The notes under the pieces were generated by a model. The model was not told the origin of the DNA. It ran no database searches and saw only the letters and a list, made by a program, of their open reading frames with translations. The position numbers and the translations under genes were made by a program. Of a DNA stretch of 8,646 nucleotides, positions 5,820 through 8,646 are shown piece by piece. Positions within the stretch are counted from its first letter, which is position 1; each line of letters begins with the position of its first letter. The stretch is from Methyloceanibacter sp. (GTDB lineage Bacteria > Pseudomonadota > Alphaproteobacteria > Rhizobiales > Methyloligellaceae): NCBI GenBank assembly GCA_022865725.1, contig JALHTP010000222.1, positions 1 to 8,646 of the forward strand, in the 5' to 3' direction.

Positions 5820-6884
5820 ATGGCTCTGCATCGCCGGACAGGCTCACGGAACTGGGCGCGAGGCGTGCTCGCGTTCTTCTGGATCGTGCTGGCCGGCGTT
5901 TCCGGCGTCTATCTCTTCAGCGCTTTCAGCGACCCGACCGCGCTTGGCGGCCAGCTGGTCACGTTGAATCCGCTTCCAGGAGGGTCCGGAGACACCACGT
6001 CGGCCTTGTCGCCGGATCAGCGCGACCAGGAGCTGGCCGAGATCAAAGCGAGCTTGCGCGAGCTGACGCAGCAGATGACCGAGCTCAGCCAGCACCTGAA
6101 GCCGAATGAGAAGGATGCGGCGCGGTTGCCTGGGTCTTCGGGCGCGAGCTCCCCGCCGGCCTATGAGCCGTCTGCGCCCGCTGCCGCCGAGGCGAAGAAG
6201 CCCGAGATCGCAGCTTTGACGCCCGCTCCTTCGCCTCCGGCCGCTCCACCCGCGGAAGAAGCCAAAGCCAAGCCGGCGGAAAAGCCCGTCGAGGCGACCA
6301 AGCCTGCCGAGGCCCCAGAGCCGGAAGCGAAGCCCGTCGAGCAGGCCGCGGTCGAGGTGAAGCCTACCCCACCCGCGCCGCCTGAGGTCAAGCCCGCGCC
6401 TAAGCCTTTCGAGCCGCCACCCGTCGCCGTGTCGCCGATCGACGATGTCCCGGCCGAAGAAGAATCCGAGGCGAGTGGCGATCTGTCGGCGCCGCCTCCT
6501 TCCCCCGCCGCTGAGGAAGCGCAAACTCCGGCTGCATCGCCGTCTACCCCGCCATCGCCGCCTGCGCCCGCGGCCACGGAAAGCGCAGCCTTGGATCCGA
6601 TGGTGCTCCCGCCTGCCGCCAATGACGGCTCGACGCGCTACGGCATCGAGATCGGCGCGGTCGCCAAGCAAGACGGTCTCAGGCCTCTCTGGCGCGAGTT
6701 CCTCACCAATCATGGGGCCCTTGTCGCCGGGCTCCAGCCGCGCCGTGTGCTTGCGCCGGACAAGAAATGGCGGCTGATCGCCGGTCCGTTCTCCAGCGCC
6801 GCCGAGGCCGCGCAGGCTTGCGCGCTGTTCAAGAAAGCGTCGCGGCCTTGCGAGGCCACCGTCTACGCGGGCGACTCGCTCTAG
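5820..6884 (+). CDS. Bitopic membrane protein with coiled coil, KP-rich linker and C-terminal SPOR-like domain
   Basis: This 354-residue protein has a short basic N-terminus, one membrane segment at about residues 15-36, a probable coiled coil at about 66-94 (QELAEIKASLRELTQQMTEL), a long Pro/Ala/Glu/Lys linker (about 101-272) and a C-terminal SPOR-like domain (about 274-354). The last domain aligns with the SPOR domain of the neighbouring minus-strand protein: YGIEIG against YRLQLA, LWRE against LWKK, LIAGPF against LRIGPF, then a C-X9-C pair (Cys334, Cys344). The plan resembles FtsN-like bitopic SPOR proteins, anchored in the inner membrane with the wall-binding domain in the periplasm. I do not recognise a specific gene, and a division role is only inferred. 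It diverges from glmU across 350 bp and converges on the binding protein with a 4-bp overlap. The ATG is supported by GGGAGG upstream. Confidence 0.85.
   Translation: MALHRRTGSRNWARGVLAFFWIVLAGVSGVYLFSAFSDPTALGGQLVTLNPLPGGSGDTTSALSPDQRDQELAEIKASLRELTQQMTELSQHLKPNEKDAARLPGSSGASSPPAYEPSAPAAAEAKKPEIAALTPAPSPPAAPPAEEAKAKPAEKPVEATKPAEAPEPEAKPVEQAAVEVKPTPPAPPEVKPAPKPFEPPPVAVSPIDDVPAEEESEASGDLSAPPPSPAAEEAQTPAASPSTPPSPPAPAATESAALDPMVLPPAANDGSTRYGIEIGAVAKQDGLRPLWREFLTNHGALVAGLQPRRVLAPDKKWRLIAGPFSSAAEAAQACALFKKASRPCEATVYAGDSL
6270..6419 (+). repeat. Five tandem 30-bp units encoding KP-initiated decapeptides
   Basis: Residues 151-200 of the SPOR protein divide exactly into five ten-residue units that each begin Lys-Pro: KPAEKPVEAT, KPAEAPEPEA, KPVEQAAVEV, KPTPPAPPEV and KPAPKPFEPP. 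Lys-Pro falls at 151, 161, 171, 181 and 191, with extra copies at 155 and 195. In DNA each unit is 30 bp and the units have diverged. The pattern resembles the stiff Lys-Pro and Glu-Pro linker of TonB, which spans the periplasm, so a spacer role is likely. Confidence 0.75.
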
Positions 6885-6890
6885 CTTTTT
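6869..6890 (+). terminator. Weak candidate terminator at the end of the SPOR gene
   Basis: GGGCG at 6869-6873 can pair with CGCTC at 6877-6881 (five pairs, one of them G-U) around the loop ACT. The stop codon TAG follows at 6882-6884, then C and five T at 6886-6890. The stem is short and separated from the T-run by four bases, so termination would be weak. It overlaps the 3' end of the opposing gene. Confidence 0.25.
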
Positions 6891-7990
6891 GTTGCGACAC
6901 TTGTTCGGATGTCATGCTGGAGCTCCGTCGCGGCAATCGCATCGCGGACCTTCTCGGGATCGAGGCTCTGCGCCCGATTGATGGCGTCGGCGAAGACATG
7001 CACCGCGGCGGCAGACTGCGCCGCCTGATAGGGCGCCTCATAGGCGTAGGCCGCCTCGAACGCTCTCGCGAAGTCCTCCGCCGTGCCGAACAGCTCGTCC
7101 TTGTAGCCGAGCGAGCGGTGCCATTGATGGGCGCAGAACGCGTGCTCCGCCACCTTGCCCATTTTCTCGGCGATCTGCGCGGAGTCGCAATGGGTCATGG
7201 CGATGATCGGAACGTAGACTTGCAGCGATTTGATCTGGCTGATCGCCGTGAGCGCGCCCTTCTCGTGGCCGGAAATCACCAGCACGTCGGGCTTCAAGGC
7301 CTTCACCTTGGTGAGGGTGACCGACATGTCGTTGAGCTCGGACGGGAGCTGGTCGTCGATGACGATCATCATGCCGTGACGTTGCACGTCCTCGATCACG
7401 CCGGCGCGCACGTCTTGCGCGAACGGATCGTTCTCCATGGCGAGCGCGACTTTCAGCGTTTCCTTGGTCTTGCCGAGCTTGTCGGCATGCTCGGCCGCGA
7501 GATCGATGGCGGGCGTGAGATATTGGTCGGAGGTGGAGAGCACGGCGAAAATGTAGCGATAGCCTTTGGTGAACAGCTCGCGCGCCGCGCCGTTCCCTTC
7601 GACCATCGGCACCTTGTATTTCTCGACGACCGGCAGAATGGCCTTGGTCAGGCCCGAGCTGTACGGCCCGAGCATGAACTTGACGCCGTCCTGCTTCACC
7701 AGGCGCTCGGCAAGCTCGGTGCCGCGGGCGGGAGTCGACTCGTCGTCGTAATAGCGGACCACGAAGCGGTAGCTCCTGCCGCCGATGCTCACGCCGCCTT
7801 TGTCGTTGATCTTGTGGACCGCGAGCTCGTAGCCGTTCTTGGTGTTGGCGCCGTTCAGCGCGTATTTGCCGGTCAAGGACACGGCCGCGCCGAGAATAAT
7901 GATGTCCTCCGCGCCAGGAGACGAGGCGCCGCCCAGAGTGCACAGAAGGATGGCCGCTAGGCCGGCCCGCAACAGGCGCACAGCCCTCAC
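6881..7990 (-). CDS. ABC-type substrate-binding protein (LivK-like), apparently C-terminally truncated
   Basis: The product is a 369-residue periplasmic binding protein of the branched-chain amino acid type (Peripla_BP_6-like), which would deliver a small solute to an ABC permease. A Sec signal peptide covers about residues 1-27 (hydrophobic core GLAAILLCTL); the Cys lacks a proper lipobox. Typical family stretches are ILGAAVSLTGKYALNG (32-47), YYDDESTPARG (80-90), FMLGPYSSGLTKAI (105-118), FAVLSTSDQY (148-157), AMENDPFAQDVRAG (184-197), LPSELNDMS (215-223) and MTHCDSAQI (265-273). Family likeness stops after AATELQ (353-358), where I would expect a TFYGPIKFD-like segment and roughly 40 further residues. 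Instead an unrelated tail of about 11 residues leads to the stop at 6881-6883, inside the end of the convergent SPOR gene. The start is GTG with a G-rich run upstream; another GTG lies three codons in. No permease or ATPase gene is in the window, so substrate and function are open. It could be a decayed copy. Confidence 0.85.
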   Translation of the reverse strand: MRAVRLLRAGLAAILLCTLGGASSPGAEDIIILGAAVSLTGKYALNGANTKNGYELAVHKINDKGGVSIGGRSYRFVVRYYDDESTPARGTELAERLVKQDGVKFMLGPYSSGLTKAILPVVEKYKVPMVEGNGAARELFTKGYRYIFAVLSTSDQYLTPAIDLAAEHADKLGKTKETLKVALAMENDPFAQDVRAGVIEDVQRHGMMIVIDDQLPSELNDMSVTLTKVKALKPDVLVISGHEKGALTAISQIKSLQVYVPIIAMTHCDSAQIAEKMGKVAEHAFCAHQWHRSLGYKDELFGTAEDFARAFEAAYAYEAPYQAAQSAAAVHVFADAINRAQSLDPEKVRDAIAATELQHDIRTSVATKS

Positions 7991-8034
7991 TTATCCAACC
8001 CCCGCCGCTTAGGTCCGCGAATCCCTCGTGGACA

Positions 8035-8064
8035 ACCCTACGCCGTCTGCCGCGCGCCGTTCAA
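8035..8064 (-). promoter_or_regulatory. Weak candidate promoter for the substrate-binding protein gene
   Basis: On the minus strand TTGAAC (8059-8064) and TAGGGT (8035-8040) lie 18 bp apart, and a start near 8028 would leave a leader of about 40 nt before the GTG at 7990. The hexamers match consensus only four and three of six, so this is tentative. It falls in the 155-bp gap between the peptidase and binding-protein genes, where I saw no gene and no clear terminator. Confidence 0.2.
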
Positions 8065-8145
8065 TCTGCGCCAGCGAATTCCCCTGCTATCGGAAGTTGT
8101 AAATCGTCCCCCTGCCCTGCCCAACCGCCTCGCCAGCGCCCATCG

Positions 8146-8646
8146 CTAAAGCGGATCGGCGTTGAAGGTGTCGCAAGCATCGAGCTTGCCGCTCTCGTAG
8201 CCGCGCTTGAACCAGCGCACGCGCTGTTCCGATGAGCCGTGGGTGAAGGCGTCGGGCACGACATAGCCTTGCGTCTGTTTCTGGATGCGGTCGTCGCCGA
8301 TGGCGCTTGCCGCGTTCAGGGCCTCGTCGATGTCGCCCGGCTCGATGATGTTCTTGGTCTCCTCGGCATGATTGGCCCAGATGCCGGCAAAGCAATCCGC
8401 CTGGAGTTCCATGCGAACCTGGAGCGCGTTGGCTTCGCCTTGGCCCAGGCGCTGGCGTGCCGCCTCGACCTGATCGGCGATGCCGAGAAGCTTCTGCACG
8501 TGATGGCCGATCTCGTGCGCGATAACATAGGCTTGCGCGAAATCGCCCGGCGCGCGGAACTTGGTCTTGAGCTCCTCGTAGAAGTCGAGGTCGATATAAA
8601 CCTTCTCGTCGTTCGGGCAGTAGAAGGGACCCATTTGCGCGAGCCC
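8146..8646 (-). CDS. Neutral zinc metallopeptidase (YpfJ-like), N-terminus outside the window
   Basis: The frame is open to the right edge, and the last codons before it read GLAQ, leading into MGPFYCPNDEKVYIDLDFYE. GPFYCP...VYIDL is the conserved start of the catalytic part in the putative neutral zinc metallopeptidase family (Pfam Zn_peptidase, E. coli YpfJ). The HEIGHH motif (HEXXH, DNA 8503-8517) supplies two zinc-ligand histidines and the catalytic glutamate. A further conserved segment, ELQADCFAGIW, probably contributes the third ligand. The C-terminal RGYESGKLDACDTFNAD also fits the family. About 166 residues are visible; the missing N-terminal portion, probably over 100 residues and often with a membrane anchor or signal, lies beyond 8646. 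The internal Met at 8632-8634 is not the true start. The physiological substrate of this family is not known. The stop is TAG at 8146-8148, 155 bp before the next gene on the same strand. Confidence 0.94.
   Translation of the reverse strand, partial: GLAQMGPFYCPNDEKVYIDLDFYEELKTKFRAPGDFAQAYVIAHEIGHHVQKLLGIADQVEAARQRLGQGEANALQVRMELQADCFAGIWANHAEETKNIIEPGDIDEALNAASAIGDDRIQKQTQGYVVPDAFTHGSSEQRVRWFKRGYESGKLDACDTFNADPL

Noticed and set aside
5526..5847. Small minus-strand frames (101 and 88 residues) in the divergent region
   Set aside because: No recognisable domain, and each overlaps the start of the SPOR gene or crosses the inverted repeats; kept only as possible leader sequence.
5756..6109. 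Plus-strand frame with a GTG start overlapping the 5' end of the SPOR gene
   Set aside because: It begins before the ribosome site of the real gene, runs in another frame across the membrane and coiled-coil coding region, and encodes no domain.
5844..6713. 289- and 153-residue minus-strand frames opposite the plus-strand SPOR gene
   Set aside because: They are Arg- or Gly/Ser-rich mirrors of the Pro/Ala linker. The plus-strand frame has a membrane segment, a ribosome site and a SPOR domain.
1..8646. Mobile element, CRISPR array, tRNA/rRNA or defence system
   Set aside because: I saw no transposase, integrase, direct-repeat array, tRNA-like fold or defence-type domain anywhere in the window.

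Overview
The window is GC-rich bacterial chromosome with dense, ordinary coding structure. It looks like an alphaproteobacterium, probably Hyphomicrobiales (Rhizobiales). The reasons are the glmU-glmS pair followed on the same strand by a DUF502 membrane protein (a neighbourhood I recall from that order), two SPOR proteins with Ala/Pro-rich linkers and a C-X9-C pair, and a periplasmic binding protein of a type common in rhizobia. This placement rests on protein character and memory, not on a search.

Layout. Positions 27-5469 are a minus-strand block read glmU -> glmS -> TPR/SPOR protein -> DUF502 protein. The first three genes are closely spaced (66 and 44 bp gaps) with no visible terminator, so they are probably cotranscribed. 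A 151-bp gap with two small hairpins precedes the DUF502 gene. Positions 5470-5819 are a 350-bp divergent intergenic region with several inverted repeats, a candidate plus-strand promoter, and a pair of TTCGAAAC repeats around the ribosome binding site of the next gene. Positions 5820-6884 (plus) encode a bitopic membrane protein with a coiled coil, a five-unit KP decapeptide repeat and a C-terminal SPOR domain. It converges on a minus-strand ABC-type substrate-binding protein (6881-7990), and both stop codons sit inside one CTAG. A neutral zinc metallopeptidase (8146 to the right edge, minus) is cut by the window end.

How the genes fit together. GlmS makes glucosamine-6-phosphate and GlmU turns glucosamine-1-phosphate into UDP-GlcNAc, the precursor of peptidoglycan and lipid A. 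SPOR domains typically bind denuded glycan strands of peptidoglycan, so the sugar-nucleotide genes are bracketed by two probable wall-binding envelope proteins. The binding protein and peptidase at the right show no clear link to this theme.

No CRISPR array, transposon, tRNA, rRNA or phage gene was seen, and no clearly new multi-gene system. The points most worth a second look are the substrate-binding protein that appears to lack its normal C-terminus exactly where it meets the convergent gene, the duplicated W-S-T...R-x-x-R-x-F module in the TPR/SPOR linker, the decapeptide repeat in the second SPOR protein, and the structured glmU upstream region.
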